Of a DNA stretch of 64,000 nt, positions 53,083 to 62,031 are shown piece by piece. Under the pieces are notes generated by a model. It was not told the origin of the DNA. It did no database searches and was given only the letters and a program-made list of their open reading frames with translations. Every line of letters begins with the position of its first letter. The stretch's first letter is position 1. The translations under genes and the position numbers were made by a program. Where the stretch lies: assembly GCA_017468425.1 (NCBI GenBank), contig JAFUIO010000005.1, positions 1 through 64,000 on the forward strand, in the 5' to 3' direction. The DNA is from Clostridia bacterium. Its GTDB lineage: Bacteria; Bacillota; Clostridia; Oscillospirales; Acutalibacteraceae.

Positions 53083-55647
53083 TCACACCTCCGCAAATTC
53101 CACATTTTCAGGCACGTTGAATTTAACAGACTGAACACCGTCTGTATATTTTACTTCAACCGAAATTCTGCCTTTTACTGTTGCAATGCTGCCCTTGACA
53201 TTAAGTCCGGGAATTTTCGCAGGGTCAATAATTACCTTTTCAAATCCGTAAGAATTTTCAGGCTGTCTTATGCCGAGAATATATTTGAAAAGATATTCGC
53301 ATACTGCACCGAACATAGGATGTGAATGCGAATCGCATCCGTCCCAGTTTTCCCAGAGAGTTGTGGCACCCTGCTTTTTCATATTATAGAAAGAAATTTC
53401 GCCTTCGTTTGTGAGAAGTGCAAAGGCAAGTTCACCGTAACCTTTTTCAAAAAGAACGCGTGTTACCAGATCTGTGCCGAAAATTCCTGTATCGTATGTT
53501 CTGATTCTGCTGTATTTTTCAACAAGGTTTCCGAGTGTTCTTTCATCGCCCATATTTATGTCAACTGCATAAGCATCCGTGCCCTGAACACCGCCGAGGA
53601 ATGAGCCTGTTTCTTCGTCGAAAAATTCTCTCATAAATGCGTTCTGAACAAAGATAAGTTTTTCTTCAAGTTGAGGAATGTCTTCTGTTTTTCCGATTTC
53701 TTCTGCTGCTTCTATTGCCATAAGCAGAGCTTTAATCATATAGTAGGTGTTTACGAATTTTTCAGGAATCTGATTATCGTTATTCGGTGCACACCAATCG
53801 CCAAGACACCATCCGCCCTCTTCTTCACGCACCACAATTCCGTCGTCGGAATGTTTTTCCATATAATCAATGTAAGCGAGAATTGCGGGATAATATTTTT
53901 CAAGAAGTGCAGAATCTTTATAGAATTTATAGAAAAGATAAGGCACTATTGCCATAGCACCGCCCCAACCTCCGGGGCCGCCGCCACCGCCGTAGAAAGG
54001 TGCTGTGTGCTGAACGTGACCGTTGTAAATATCCTGACTGTCTGCAACGTCCTGAATCCATTTTCTGTAAAGGTCCTGACCGTCATAGAGAGTCATTACA
54101 GCCGCAGCACAAAGCTGACCGTCGCCTGTGTAGCCCAGACGCTCTCTGTGAGGGCAGTCAGAGGGAACAAAGGAATGAACGTTATTGCTCTGTGTATTTA
54201 CGTATGCTTCGTAAAGCCAGTTGAGCGTTTCGTTATCTGAAACAAATTCTGATGTGCATTCAACATCGGAATTCACAACATCAAAACGGACAAGCTCTGC
54301 ATTGCCGATAACTTCAACGTATCTGCCTGCACGCCATGTGAATGTTGTTGTCATAGGGCAATTATTTCTGCCGTTTATGAATAAATCATCCTGCTTTCTC
54401 CAGTCGCCGCCTGTTGAGCGGAGCCACAGAGTGCCGTCTTCGTTTAACTTTTCACAGAAAGATACACGTGCCTCTGCACCTGCTTCTGCATCGTCGCAGA
54501 ATTTTATTACAGCAAGACCTGAAACATTTCTGCCGATATCGTACATTTTTCTGCCGTCTTTTTCAAAAACAAGTGACGGTGTAAGGCTGTATTTTATTTT
54601 ATCACCTGCAAAATCCTGCTTATCAAGAACTGTATTTGGTGCATCTTTTTTTACGGGAGAAAGCCACGAAGAATCGTCAAAATCCACATCGTGAACTTTT
54701 TCGTCATAAAGTCTGCCGTCAACAGTTTCGTTAAGATAAAGGCTCTGACGGATAATATGGCTTTTTGAATATTTTTCACTTCCGTCTGAAACAATAATTT
54801 TTTCATTATTATTTTCATCGGTAAGAGTAATTTTAATGCAATATTTTATTTTGCCGTAAGGAGGCATATTTTCTGCTTTCTGCTCGTGCTGACCATACCA
54901 GCCGTTGCCTATGTGAAGTGAAAAAACATTTTTTCCGTTAACAAGCAAATCAGAAACATCATATTCAAGGAAATAGCATCTGTGTGTCATCACATCGCGG
55001 ATAGGATATGAAGCACCTGACAAATCGCGTTTTTCATAGTTTGTCCACGCAGGAATAAATTTATATTCCGTAAGCTTTCTGCCGTTGAAATACGGCTCAC
55101 AGAAACCGAGCGTTACAAACTGCACCTTCGCACTTTTTACATTCCCGCACTCAAAAGTTTTTCTTACAAAAGCAGCTTCAATGTCATCAGAAAAACCGTA
55201 CCATACGCAAGAAGAAAAAATCAGGTCCTTCACCATGGGAACAAAAGAAAATTCCCCGTTGCTTCTCTGCACACCGTTTACTGCAAAACCCGATTTTTCA
55301 TAAAATTTCACAGCGTGAAGCTGAGCATTTATTGTAATTCTTTCAGCACGCAATTCTTTTGCTTTATTAACCATTTCATCAATAAGCTTTTTGCCGAAAC
55401 CGTTTTTTCTGTAATCTTTCAGTATTGCAATATGACCGAAGTGAACAGTTTTATCGTCAGTTTTTACAATTCTGCCCGTACCGATATTCTGTCCGTTTTC
55501 GCACATAAGAAGATGGATTGATTCTTTATCAGATAAATCAAATTCAGTTTTTTCCGTTACACCCTGTTCTTTGCAGAAAACCTCTTTACGCAAATCAAGG
55601 CAGGAAGAAAAATCTTCTTCACCCGTAATCCATTTGAAATCAGGCAT
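53083..55647 (-). CDS. GNAT acetyltransferase-alpha-L-rhamnosidase (GH78) fusion
   Basis: An 854-residue two-domain protein. Residues 1-142 are a GNAT domain: KEVFCKEQG, the acetyl-CoA loop RKNGFGKKL (80-88) and NAQLHAVKFYEKSGF (107-121), close to the ElaA group. From about 143 follows a GH78 rhamnosidase with N-terminal beta domains, the catalytic motif DCPHRERLGYTGDG (497-510), the (alpha/alpha)6 barrel and WENWDGCDSHSHPMFG near the end. The frame is open throughout with one ribosome binding site (AGGAGG), so the fusion is real in this sequence. No signal peptide, so it should be cytoplasmic. GH78 enzymes release terminal alpha-L-rhamnose. Confidence 0.9.
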   Translation of the reverse strand: MPDFKWITGEEDFSSCLDLRKEVFCKEQGVTEKTEFDLSDKESIHLLMCENGQNIGTGRIVKTDDKTVHFGHIAILKDYRKNGFGKKLIDEMVNKAKELRAERITINAQLHAVKFYEKSGFAVNGVQRSNGEFSFVPMVKDLIFSSCVWYGFSDDIEAAFVRKTFECGNVKSAKVQFVTLGFCEPYFNGRKLTEYKFIPAWTNYEKRDLSGASYPIRDVMTHRCYFLEYDVSDLLVNGKNVFSLHIGNGWYGQHEQKAENMPPYGKIKYCIKITLTDENNNEKIIVSDGSEKYSKSHIIRQSLYLNETVDGRLYDEKVHDVDFDDSSWLSPVKKDAPNTVLDKQDFAGDKIKYSLTPSLVFEKDGRKMYDIGRNVSGLAVIKFCDDAEAGAEARVSFCEKLNEDGTLWLRSTGGDWRKQDDLFINGRNNCPMTTTFTWRAGRYVEVIGNAELVRFDVVNSDVECTSEFVSDNETLNWLYEAYVNTQSNNVHSFVPSDCPHRERLGYTGDGQLCAAAVMTLYDGQDLYRKWIQDVADSQDIYNGHVQHTAPFYGGGGGPGGWGGAMAIVPYLFYKFYKDSALLEKYYPAILAYIDYMEKHSDDGIVVREEEGGWCLGDWCAPNNDNQIPEKFVNTYYMIKALLMAIEAAEEIGKTEDIPQLEEKLIFVQNAFMREFFDEETGSFLGGVQGTDAYAVDINMGDERTLGNLVEKYSRIRTYDTGIFGTDLVTRVLFEKGYGELAFALLTNEGEISFYNMKKQGATTLWENWDGCDSHSHPMFGAVCEYLFKYILGIRQPENSYGFEKVIIDPAKIPGLNVKGSIATVKGRISVEVKYTDGVQSVKFNVPENVEFAEV

Positions 55648-55676
55648 AAAAATACCTCCTGAAATTTATTTTTTCT

Positions 55677-55685
55677 ATTGTATCA
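55677..55685 (-). promoter_or_regulatory. extended -10 promoter of the GNAT-GH78 gene
   Basis: TG-A-TACAAT on the minus strand, with only a weak -35 (TTCATC) 17 bp upstream. Confidence 0.55.
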
Positions 55686-55809
55686 TATATTTTTTGAAAG
55701 ATGAAGATAAATTGAAAAATTTTGCAATAATATTTTTCATCATACAGAGCAAATTAATACTGCAACAGCGAACATCTTTCGGTTTTTCCAGGCGAAAGGT
55801 TCTGATAGT

Positions 55810-57042
55810 ATGCAGAGATTTTTTAAAGTTCTCGCAATTTGTATGATGATTTTTTCAAGTGCGGTGTTTGTTCTTGCAGGATATGCTGAAGCTGTTATCC
55901 CCGATAAAATAACCACAGTTGAAGAAATTGAACTGACCAACACAAAGTTTTTTAATTTCACACCTGTAGGAAATGTTGAAACTGCGAAGGTCGGTGCAGA
56001 CAAAAATCTGGCAGAGAATTACGAAGTGAACGTCAGCCTCTTTAACATCATACCATTAAGAAAAACAAAGGTTTACGCAGGTAAACGGCGTTACGTTACG
56101 TTATGCGGAACAATTTACGGCATAAAGCTTTATTCAGGCGGTGTGATTGTTATATCTACGGAATTTATCGAAACAGAAGAAGGACGTAAAAATCCCGGTG
56201 AAGATGCAGGTATAAAATCCGGAGATATTGTAAAAAAGATAAACAATAAAGCAGTAAATTCCAACAAAGATATTTCGAAGATATGTAAAGAAAGTAGCGG
56301 TAAGGAACTTATATTTACAATAGAAAGAAATGGTAAAACAATTTCAATACCACTTAAAACGGTAAAGGAAAAGTCAAGCGGAGTTTACAAAGCAGGTTTA
56401 TGGGTGCGTGACAGTACTGCAGGCATCGGAACGATGACCTTTTACGAGAGAGAAACGGGAATTTTTGCATCATTAGGACACGCCATATGCGACATTGATA
56501 CAGGTATTAATCTTCCGCTGAGCCGCGGTACGGCTGTGGAGGCAAGGATTCTCGGTTGTTCACAAGGAACAGACAGTGAAGCAGGCGAACTCAGAGGTGC
56601 TTTTCTGCACAACGATATAGGCGATTTGTGTATTAATTCGGAATGTGGGATTTACGGAAAACTATATTCGTGCGATAAGAATGCCCCTGTTTTTCCTGTG
56701 GCGACTTCATCCGAAGTCAGACCCGGTAAAGCAAAAATTCTGTGTTCGGTAATTGATGGTGAGCCTCAGTATTATGATGTTGAAATTACAAGAATCATAG
56801 ACAAAGAGTCAAAGCAGAAAAATATGTCGGTAAAAATCACTGACGAAAAATTACTGAAAATCACAGGCGGTATAGTTCAGGGGATGAGCGGAACACCGCT
56901 TATACAAGACGGAAAATTCGTCGGTGCTATAACCCACGTTTTTGTTGGAGTACCGGAAGAAGGATACGCAATTTTTGCCGAAAATATGCTTGCTGTTGCA
57001 GATGAAGTGAAAGAGATATATGAAGCAAAAAAAGTTTCCTGA
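55810..57042 (+). CDS. spoIVB: stage IV sporulation protein B (peptidase S55)
   Basis: A 410-residue serine protease that, in Bacillus, is secreted from the forespore and triggers processing of pro-sigma-K. An N-terminal membrane segment or signal (residues 5-28), a PDZ domain (about 110-180, PGEDAGIKSGDIVKKINNKAV) and the S55 domain are seen. ASLGHAICDID carries the catalytic His and GGIVQGMSGTPLIQDG the Ser. Bacillus has GSP at this point, here GTP, which leaves the active serine intact. GAAAGG lies before the ATG. Its presence says the organism can probably sporulate. The usual neighbour spo0A is not in the window. Confidence 0.94.
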   Translation: MQRFFKVLAICMMIFSSAVFVLAGYAEAVIPDKITTVEEIELTNTKFFNFTPVGNVETAKVGADKNLAENYEVNVSLFNIIPLRKTKVYAGKRRYVTLCGTIYGIKLYSGGVIVISTEFIETEEGRKNPGEDAGIKSGDIVKKINNKAVNSNKDISKICKESSGKELIFTIERNGKTISIPLKTVKEKSSGVYKAGLWVRDSTAGIGTMTFYERETGIFASLGHAICDIDTGINLPLSRGTAVEARILGCSQGTDSEAGELRGAFLHNDIGDLCINSECGIYGKLYSCDKNAPVFPVATSSEVRPGKAKILCSVIDGEPQYYDVEITRIIDKESKQKNMSVKITDEKLLKITGGIVQGMSGTPLIQDGKFVGAITHVFVGVPEEGYAIFAENMLAVADEVKEIYEAKKVS

Positions 57043-57057
57043 CTTTTTCACGCAACG

Positions 57058-57087
57058 AAAAAACTCCCGATTTTTCGGGAGTTTTTT
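57058..57087. terminator. bidirectional intrinsic terminator
   Basis: AAAAAACTCCCGA and TCGGGAGTTTTTT form a perfect 13-bp stem with a 4-base loop, between the convergent spoIVB and ADP-ribosylglycohydrolase genes. Confidence 0.92.
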
Positions 57088-57089
57088 AT

Positions 57090-58454
57090 TTAACCGAGAT
57101 GTTTTATATTAAGTTTTACACAGTCGGAAATTTTAACTTTTTCAAAACCTGAAACTGAAGTGTAAATTGTGTCGTCAACAGGCTTTGTCCATTCTTCGCC
57201 GATTGCATCAATAGTGTTTCTCATACCGAGAACAGAACCTACCGTAGCACCGTTGCAGTCAGTATCAAAGCAAGCTTCAACTGCCATACATATTGATTTT
57301 CCGAAATCACCGCCACCGTAAAGGAGTGCTGTGGCAACTATCATTGCATTTGGAATTGTGTGGCACCAGCCGTAGCCTGTATGCTCGTCGTATTCTTTGT
57401 GAATTCTTCCGAAAACATTCTCAGGAGCAACACCGTTTCTGTAATCTTCAAGTACTGAATTTATTGAATCATAAAGCCTTGACGTGTGCGAAATCTCACC
57501 CAGACCTGCAAGAATAATATCTTCAATACTATCAGTTACTGCTGCTGCAGCTATCATTGCAGAAGCAAACATTTCTCCGTAAATTCCGTTTTTCACGTGG
57601 GAAATACAGGCATCTCTGAAAGCCATTTCTGCGGCTTTTTCAGTGTTGCCGGGGTTAATGTAGCCAAAATAGTCGCCTCTTATCTGTGCACCTATCCATT
57701 CGCGGCAAGGGTTTTTATAAACAGCCGAATAAGGCGGTGTGAAACCATTAACAAAGTTAATGAAAGCTATTCTTTCCGCAGTGAAATAATTATCAATGGG
57801 CTGATATTTCTGCCATGCTTTTGCAACATCTGACGGAGTAAAATCTTTAGAATAATTCTCAATTATTATCTGATACAGCACCATATAGTTTGTATCATCA
57901 TCTATGGGCATACCGCAGGTAACATCTGCAAAACACTTGTTTTTCAAATTGAAAGCACATTTTTCATATATTTCATCAGTGATTTCCGATTTGTTTATGT
58001 AGCGGTTCATAGGTGTATTTTTTGTACCTTCAAGAAGAATTTTCATATCTTCCGATCTGATACCCTCAACAGGTTTACCTAAAAGGCATCCGCACACTCT
58101 GCCCATCCACGCACCGTGAATTTTCTTTTCAAGAGTTTCTCTGTCGGGGATTTTTTTCTCAAAATTATGAGCCTTACGTAAAGCTCTTATTTCTTCAAGC
58201 GAAGACGGCTCTGTGTATTTATAATCGGGACGTATACCCGCTTTCATAACCGCTTCAAAAAGCACATCGCCCATTTTCTTTTTTGTTTCACCTGCAGGTA
58301 AATTGGAAACTACTTTAAAAAGGTCTGCGTATTTTTCCACATCAAGTCCTTCATCAACCGCTTGTGTGAATTCGTTTGAAAGTTCTGCCGTAAAATGCTC
58401 CCAGAAATTTCTGTTTGCATAGTCAGGCACGATTTTATCGATATCATAATTCAT
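57090..58454 (-). CDS. ADP-ribosylglycohydrolase family protein
   Basis: A 454-residue protein of the DraG/ARH all-helical fold. GAWMGRVCGCLLGKPVEG is the family's first motif, PIDDDTNYMVL holds the acidic magnesium ligands and DTDCNGATVGSVLG the final ligand motif. It should remove ADP-ribose from proteins or hydrolyse a related N- or O-glycosidic bond. The N-terminal 100 residues are an extra helical region. I start at the ATG at 58454, after AGAGGTG. No matching ADP-ribosyltransferase is seen in the window; many such proteins in gut bacteria may act on small metabolites instead. Confidence 0.9.
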   Translation of the reverse strand: MNYDIDKIVPDYANRNFWEHFTAELSNEFTQAVDEGLDVEKYADLFKVVSNLPAGETKKKMGDVLFEAVMKAGIRPDYKYTEPSSLEEIRALRKAHNFEKKIPDRETLEKKIHGAWMGRVCGCLLGKPVEGIRSEDMKILLEGTKNTPMNRYINKSEITDEIYEKCAFNLKNKCFADVTCGMPIDDDTNYMVLYQIIIENYSKDFTPSDVAKAWQKYQPIDNYFTAERIAFINFVNGFTPPYSAVYKNPCREWIGAQIRGDYFGYINPGNTEKAAEMAFRDACISHVKNGIYGEMFASAMIAAAAVTDSIEDIILAGLGEISHTSRLYDSINSVLEDYRNGVAPENVFGRIHKEYDEHTGYGWCHTIPNAMIVATALLYGGGDFGKSICMAVEACFDTDCNGATVGSVLGMRNTIDAIGEEWTKPVDDTIYTSVSGFEKVKISDCVKLNIKHLG

Positions 58455-58475
58455 AAATAACACCTCTTTAGGGAA

Positions 58476-58504
58476 AGTATAACATAGGGACATACGATTA
58501 TCAA
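58476..58504 (-). promoter_or_regulatory. promoter of the ADP-ribosylglycohydrolase gene
   Basis: TTGATA, a 17-bp spacer and TATACT on the minus strand. Confidence 0.8.
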
Positions 58505-58514
58505 TAAATTTTTT

Positions 58515-58554
58515 TATTTTTCATATTGAAAAATATGTCGTAAAGTGTTATTAT
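58515..58554 (+). promoter_or_regulatory. promoter of the CE4 deacetylase gene with overlapping inverted repeat
   Basis: TTGAAA (58526-58531), a 17-bp spacer and TATTAT (58549-58554). An inverted repeat with 9-bp arms (58515-58523 and 58527-58535) covers the -35 box. Confidence 0.78.
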
Positions 58555-58594
58555 ATGCGTGTACTTTTAAAAATATAGCGAGGGGAAAATATTT

Positions 58595-59476
58595 ATGAAG
58601 AGATTTGTCTATTTATTGGTGGCAGCATTGATGTTTGTAACATTTCTCGGCGGATGTTCTGCAGACGGTAAAACTCCCGATAAAGAAACATCAGGAAAAA
58701 AGGTAAGTGCCGAAGTTACAGACGAGGAAACCATCCAAAAAGAAACTGAAACTGAAAAAGAAACTTTACCGCCCGAACCTGAAACTGATGAATTCGGTTC
58801 AACAATACCTACAACAATGCCCAAACAGAAGTTAAAAAGAAAGCCCGTAAGTTATGCAGGTATCGACCCGTCAAAGCCTATGATTGCTCTTACTTTTGAT
58901 GACGGTCCTTGTGCAAACACACCACGTCTGCTTGATATTCTCAACAAACACGGTGTTAAAGCAACATTCTTTGTTGTTGGTAAATATGTTGAAGATAATG
59001 CATCAACTATGAAGAGAATGGCAAAAGAAGGTCACGAAATTGCAAGCCATACCTGGTCACACGCAAACCTTTCAACTTCAAGCCGTGAAACTATCGAAAA
59101 AGAACTTAAAAGCACAAATGCAATAGTCAAAAAAATCACAGGACAGACTATTCATCTTGCACGTCCTCCTTACGGTTCAAGCAACGAGCTTGCACAGCAG
59201 GTAGCAGCAGAATTGGGTCTTTCTTATATCCTGTGGTCAGTTGACACAAGAGACTGGGAATCAAGAAACGCAACTGCAGTTTATAATATGACTATGAACT
59301 ATGTAGGCAACGGTTCTATTATTCTCTGCCACGATTTGCACAGCACAACAGTTGATGCAATGGAAAGCGTAATTCCTGCTCTTATCAACAGCGGTTATCA
59401 GTTTGTAACAGTAAGCCAGTTGCTTACATACAACAGAGGCGAACTTGAAGCAGGCGAAATTTACAGTAACAGATAA
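58595..59476 (+). CDS. polysaccharide deacetylase (CE4) lipoprotein
   Basis: A 293-residue NodB-type deacetylase, likely acting on peptidoglycan or another amino-sugar polymer outside the cell. A lipobox (LGGC, Cys about residue 21) is followed by an acidic Glu/Thr linker to about residue 75. Then come TFDDGPCANT (catalytic base and metal Asp), HTWSHANLS (metal histidines), RPPYGSSN and DTRDWESRN, and a late LCHDLHS with the catalytic His. GAGGGG precedes the ATG. It has its own promoter and terminator. Confidence 0.94.
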   Translation: MKRFVYLLVAALMFVTFLGGCSADGKTPDKETSGKKVSAEVTDEETIQKETETEKETLPPEPETDEFGSTIPTTMPKQKLKRKPVSYAGIDPSKPMIALTFDDGPCANTPRLLDILNKHGVKATFFVVGKYVEDNASTMKRMAKEGHEIASHTWSHANLSTSSRETIEKELKSTNAIVKKITGQTIHLARPPYGSSNELAQQVAAELGLSYILWSVDTRDWESRNATAVYNMTMNYVGNGSIILCHDLHSTTVDAMESVIPALINSGYQFVTVSQLLTYNRGELEAGEIYSNR

Positions 59477-59490
59477 TTTAAATAAAAGCC

Positions 59491-59525
59491 AAAAGAGAGA
59501 ACTGAAATCAGTTCTCTCTTTTTTT
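59491..59525. terminator. intrinsic terminator, probably bidirectional
   Basis: A perfect 15-bp stem, AAAAGAGAGAACTGA with TCAGTTCTCTCTTTT, and a T run, between the convergent deacetylase and glmS genes. Confidence 0.9.
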
Positions 59526-59529
59526 GCAT

Positions 59530-61347
59530 TTATTCCACAGTAACTGACTTAGCCAGATTTTTCGGCATATCTATATTGCAGCCTTTTTTCTTTGCAACAA
59601 AATATGCAAACAACTGCAAAGGAATAACTTCACTGACAGGTGAAAAAATATCAATACACTCAGGAATTACAATTTCTGAACAGTTTAATTTGTGAGAAAT
59701 TGTTTCTTTGCGGATAAGAAAAATTTCAGCACCGCGTGATACAACTTCTTCAATATTACTCATAGTTTTTTTATAAAGTCTTTCATTACAACAGAGTGCA
59801 ATAACAGGCGTTCCGTTTTCGACGAGTGCAATAGTGCCGTGCTTGAGTTCACCTGCCGGTAACGCAGTGCAGTTGATATAACTTATTTCTTTAAGTTTGA
59901 GAGCACCCTCTGACGCTGCTGCAAAATCTGTATTTCTGCCGATAAAAAAGATATTGTTTTTATCTGTATATTTTCCGGCAAATTTTTCGAATTTTTCACA
60001 GTCGGCAAGAACCGTTTCAATCTGTGCGGGAATTTCCTTGATTTTTTCTGCGTAAAATTCAAGTTCTTTATCGCTTAAAGTTTTTCTGACAGATGCCATG
60101 TGCAAAGCAAGCATATAAAGTGCAACAACCTGCGTTGTATATCCTTTTGTTGTGGCAACGGCAACTTCTCTGCCCGCTTTTGTGGCAATTACGTAATCGC
60201 ATTCGTTTGCAATTGTGCTCGGCAAAACGTTCACTATGCCTGTAACGAAAGCACCCTTACTGTTGGCAAGACGCATTGCAGCAATTGTATCGGCAGTTTC
60301 ACCGCTTTGAGAAATCACAACCACAAGAGTTTTTTCATCTATGGGCGGATTTCTGTATCGGAATTCCGATGCAATATCAACCTCTGCAGGAATACGGCAG
60401 AATTCTTCCAAGGCATATTTTCCCGCCATAGCCGCGTGGTAAGCAGAGCCGCAAGCCACAATATAAAGTTTTTCCGCCTTTGCAATTTCAAGGGACAGCC
60501 CTGCAATTTCGTCAAGAAAAATTTTTCCGTTTTTTATTTTATCTTTAATAAGATTCCTGATTTTTTCAGGCTGCTCAAAAATTTCCTTGAGCATATAATG
60601 TTCAAACCCTCCCTTTGTGTTTTCGGCGTGTTGTGTTTCATTTTTTTCAAAGTTTTTTGTTACGTGATTAAGGCACATATCATAAAATTCAACCGAATCT
60701 TTTCTCACAACAGCAAATTCTCCGTCTTCAAGGTAAGCGAAAGTTTCTGCCTTATCTGCCAATGCAGAAACATCAGAAGCCAACAAATTTTCTCCGTTTC
60801 CCCTGCCCACAATAAGCGGACTTTGTTTTTTAGCCGCATAAATCACGTCAGACTCATCCTTGCACATAACGGCAACAGCAAAAGAGCCTTCAAAACTCAT
60901 AAAAGTTTTCCTCATCGCTTCAAGCATATTTCCGTCGTAATGATAAGATAAAAGTTGCGGTATCACCTCTGTATCTGTTTCGGAAACAAAAGAGTACCCT
61001 TTTTTCACAAGTTCGTTTTTTATAACAGAAGCGTTTTCAATTATTCCGTTGTGTACAACACAAAACATTCCGTTTTCAGATGTATGAGGATGTGCGTTTG
61101 TTTCTGTTGGTTTTCCGTGAGTTGCCCACCGTGTATGGCCGATTCCTGCAGTTGACGAAACATCTGCACTTTCAATTTTTCTTATTAAATTTTCAAGTTT
61201 GCCTTCGCTTTTTATTACTGAAAATTTCTCTTTTTTATCCAACGCAATTCCTGCTGAATCATAGCCTCTGTATTCGAGAGTTTCAAGCCCTTTCACAATT
61301 ACAGGCATTGCCTGATTTTTGCCTGTATATCCGATTATTCCGCACAT
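59530..61347 (-). CDS. glmS: glutamine--fructose-6-phosphate aminotransferase (isomerizing)
   Basis: A 605-residue enzyme that makes glucosamine-6-phosphate, the first step to UDP-GlcNAc and peptidoglycan. The N-terminal glutaminase begins CGIIGYTG with Cys2 as nucleophile; GHTRWATHGKPTE is also conserved. Two SIS domains bind the sugar phosphate (SQSGETADTIAAM) and the C-terminus ends in KNLAKSVTVE, as usual. GGAAAGGA precedes the ATG. A long structured leader lies immediately upstream. Confidence 0.98.
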   Translation of the reverse strand: MCGIIGYTGKNQAMPVIVKGLETLEYRGYDSAGIALDKKEKFSVIKSEGKLENLIRKIESADVSSTAGIGHTRWATHGKPTETNAHPHTSENGMFCVVHNGIIENASVIKNELVKKGYSFVSETDTEVIPQLLSYHYDGNMLEAMRKTFMSFEGSFAVAVMCKDESDVIYAAKKQSPLIVGRGNGENLLASDVSALADKAETFAYLEDGEFAVVRKDSVEFYDMCLNHVTKNFEKNETQHAENTKGGFEHYMLKEIFEQPEKIRNLIKDKIKNGKIFLDEIAGLSLEIAKAEKLYIVACGSAYHAAMAGKYALEEFCRIPAEVDIASEFRYRNPPIDEKTLVVVISQSGETADTIAAMRLANSKGAFVTGIVNVLPSTIANECDYVIATKAGREVAVATTKGYTTQVVALYMLALHMASVRKTLSDKELEFYAEKIKEIPAQIETVLADCEKFEKFAGKYTDKNNIFFIGRNTDFAAASEGALKLKEISYINCTALPAGELKHGTIALVENGTPVIALCCNERLYKKTMSNIEEVVSRGAEIFLIRKETISHKLNCSEIVIPECIDIFSPVSEVIPLQLFAYFVAKKKGCNIDMPKNLAKSVTVE

Positions 61348-61367
61348 AAATTATCAATCCTTTCCTC

Positions 61368-61455
61368 AGGGTAGTGCGAATAATCCGAACACGAAATGCC
61401 GAAAAGACGTAAAAAGATTAACTTTTTGGCATATGCGGATTGTTTGCATTACCCT
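61368..61455 (-). ncRNA. structured 5' leader of glmS, not the glmS ribozyme
   Basis: On the minus strand AGGGTAATGCAAACAATCCG (61455-61436) pairs with the segment 61387-61368 (CGGATT...TACCCT) over 20 positions with three mismatches. Inside are further pairs: ATGCC/GGCAT and AAAAAG/CTTTTT. A consensus -10 box TATAAT (61462-61467) stands just before it, so the RNA probably starts at or near the stem; the ribosome binding site of glmS begins a few bases after it. The conserved ribozyme core (GCGCC and partners) is not found. Confidence 0.65.
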
Positions 61456-61461
61456 AAATTA

Positions 61462-61467
61462 ATTATA
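61462..61467 (-). promoter_or_regulatory. -10 box of the glmS promoter
   Basis: Consensus TATAAT on the minus strand; no good -35 box is visible at 16-18 bp. Confidence 0.55.
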
Positions 61468-61511
61468 GGAATAAATTTTATAAATATGCAGAAAATTCTT
61501 GTTATAAAATA

Positions 61512-61540
61512 TTGAATTTTGAAAATGTATGTGATAAGAT
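61512..61540 (+). promoter_or_regulatory. promoter of the NfeD-SPFH genes
   Basis: TTGAAT, a 17-bp spacer and TAAGAT with TG before it. It sets the transcription start downstream of any start codon before 61547. Confidence 0.75.
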
Positions 61541-61572
61541 TATTTTACAAAGTAAAAAAGGAGGTGCCTGAA

Positions 61573-62013
61573 ATGGTTTGGGTTTGGGCAGCGTTAATGG
61601 TTGTCTTCATCATCATCGAAGCGGTTACTGTTCAGTTGCTTACAATCTGGTTTGCTGTTGGCTCTGTAGCGGCTCTGGTGGCTTCTCTTTTGGGCGCAAC
61701 AACAATATGGCAGTGTGTAATTTTTATTGTTGTTTCACTTCTGGTTCTTGTACTTACAAGACCTTATGTGAAAAAGATGATAGAAAGCCGCACTGAACCT
61801 ACCAATGCAGACAGATGTATCGGCAAAGAAGCAATCGTTTGCGAAAAAATCGACAACCGCGCAGGCCAGGGTCAGGTTAAAATTGCAGGAATTACCTGGA
61901 CTGCACGCAGCGAAGATGACAGCGTTATTGAAATTGACGAAGTTGTGAAAGTCGAAAAAATTGATGGTGTAAAAGTTATTGTATCAAAAGCAAAAAAAGA
62001 AACTACAGTTTAA
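61573..62013 (+). CDS. NfeD family membrane protein
   Basis: A 146-residue protein with about three membrane segments (residues 1-75) and a C-terminal OB-fold domain (GKEAIVCEKIDN...GITWTARSEDD). This is the short NfeD form without the protease domain. NfeD proteins work with SPFH proteins in membrane microdomains, and the SPFH gene follows 18 bases later. The ATG at 61573 has AAGGAGGTG upstream; an earlier open start would lie before the transcription start. Confidence 0.9.
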   Translation: MVWVWAALMVVFIIIEAVTVQLLTIWFAVGSVAALVASLLGATTIWQCVIFIVVSLLVLVLTRPYVKKMIESRTEPTNADRCIGKEAIVCEKIDNRAGQGQVKIAGITWTARSEDDSVIEIDEVVKVEKIDGVKVIVSKAKKETTV

Positions 62014-62031
62014 GAAAGGACGGACCGGATA

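Noticed and set aside
61348..61572. glmS ribozyme upstream of glmS
   Set aside because: The conserved cleavage core (AGCGCC and its pseudoknot partners) is not present on the minus strand; a different fold is seen.
61519..61572. Earlier start of the NfeD protein at 61519
   Set aside because: It lies before or within the -10 box of the promoter, so it cannot be in the transcript; the ATG at 61573 has a strong ribosome binding site.
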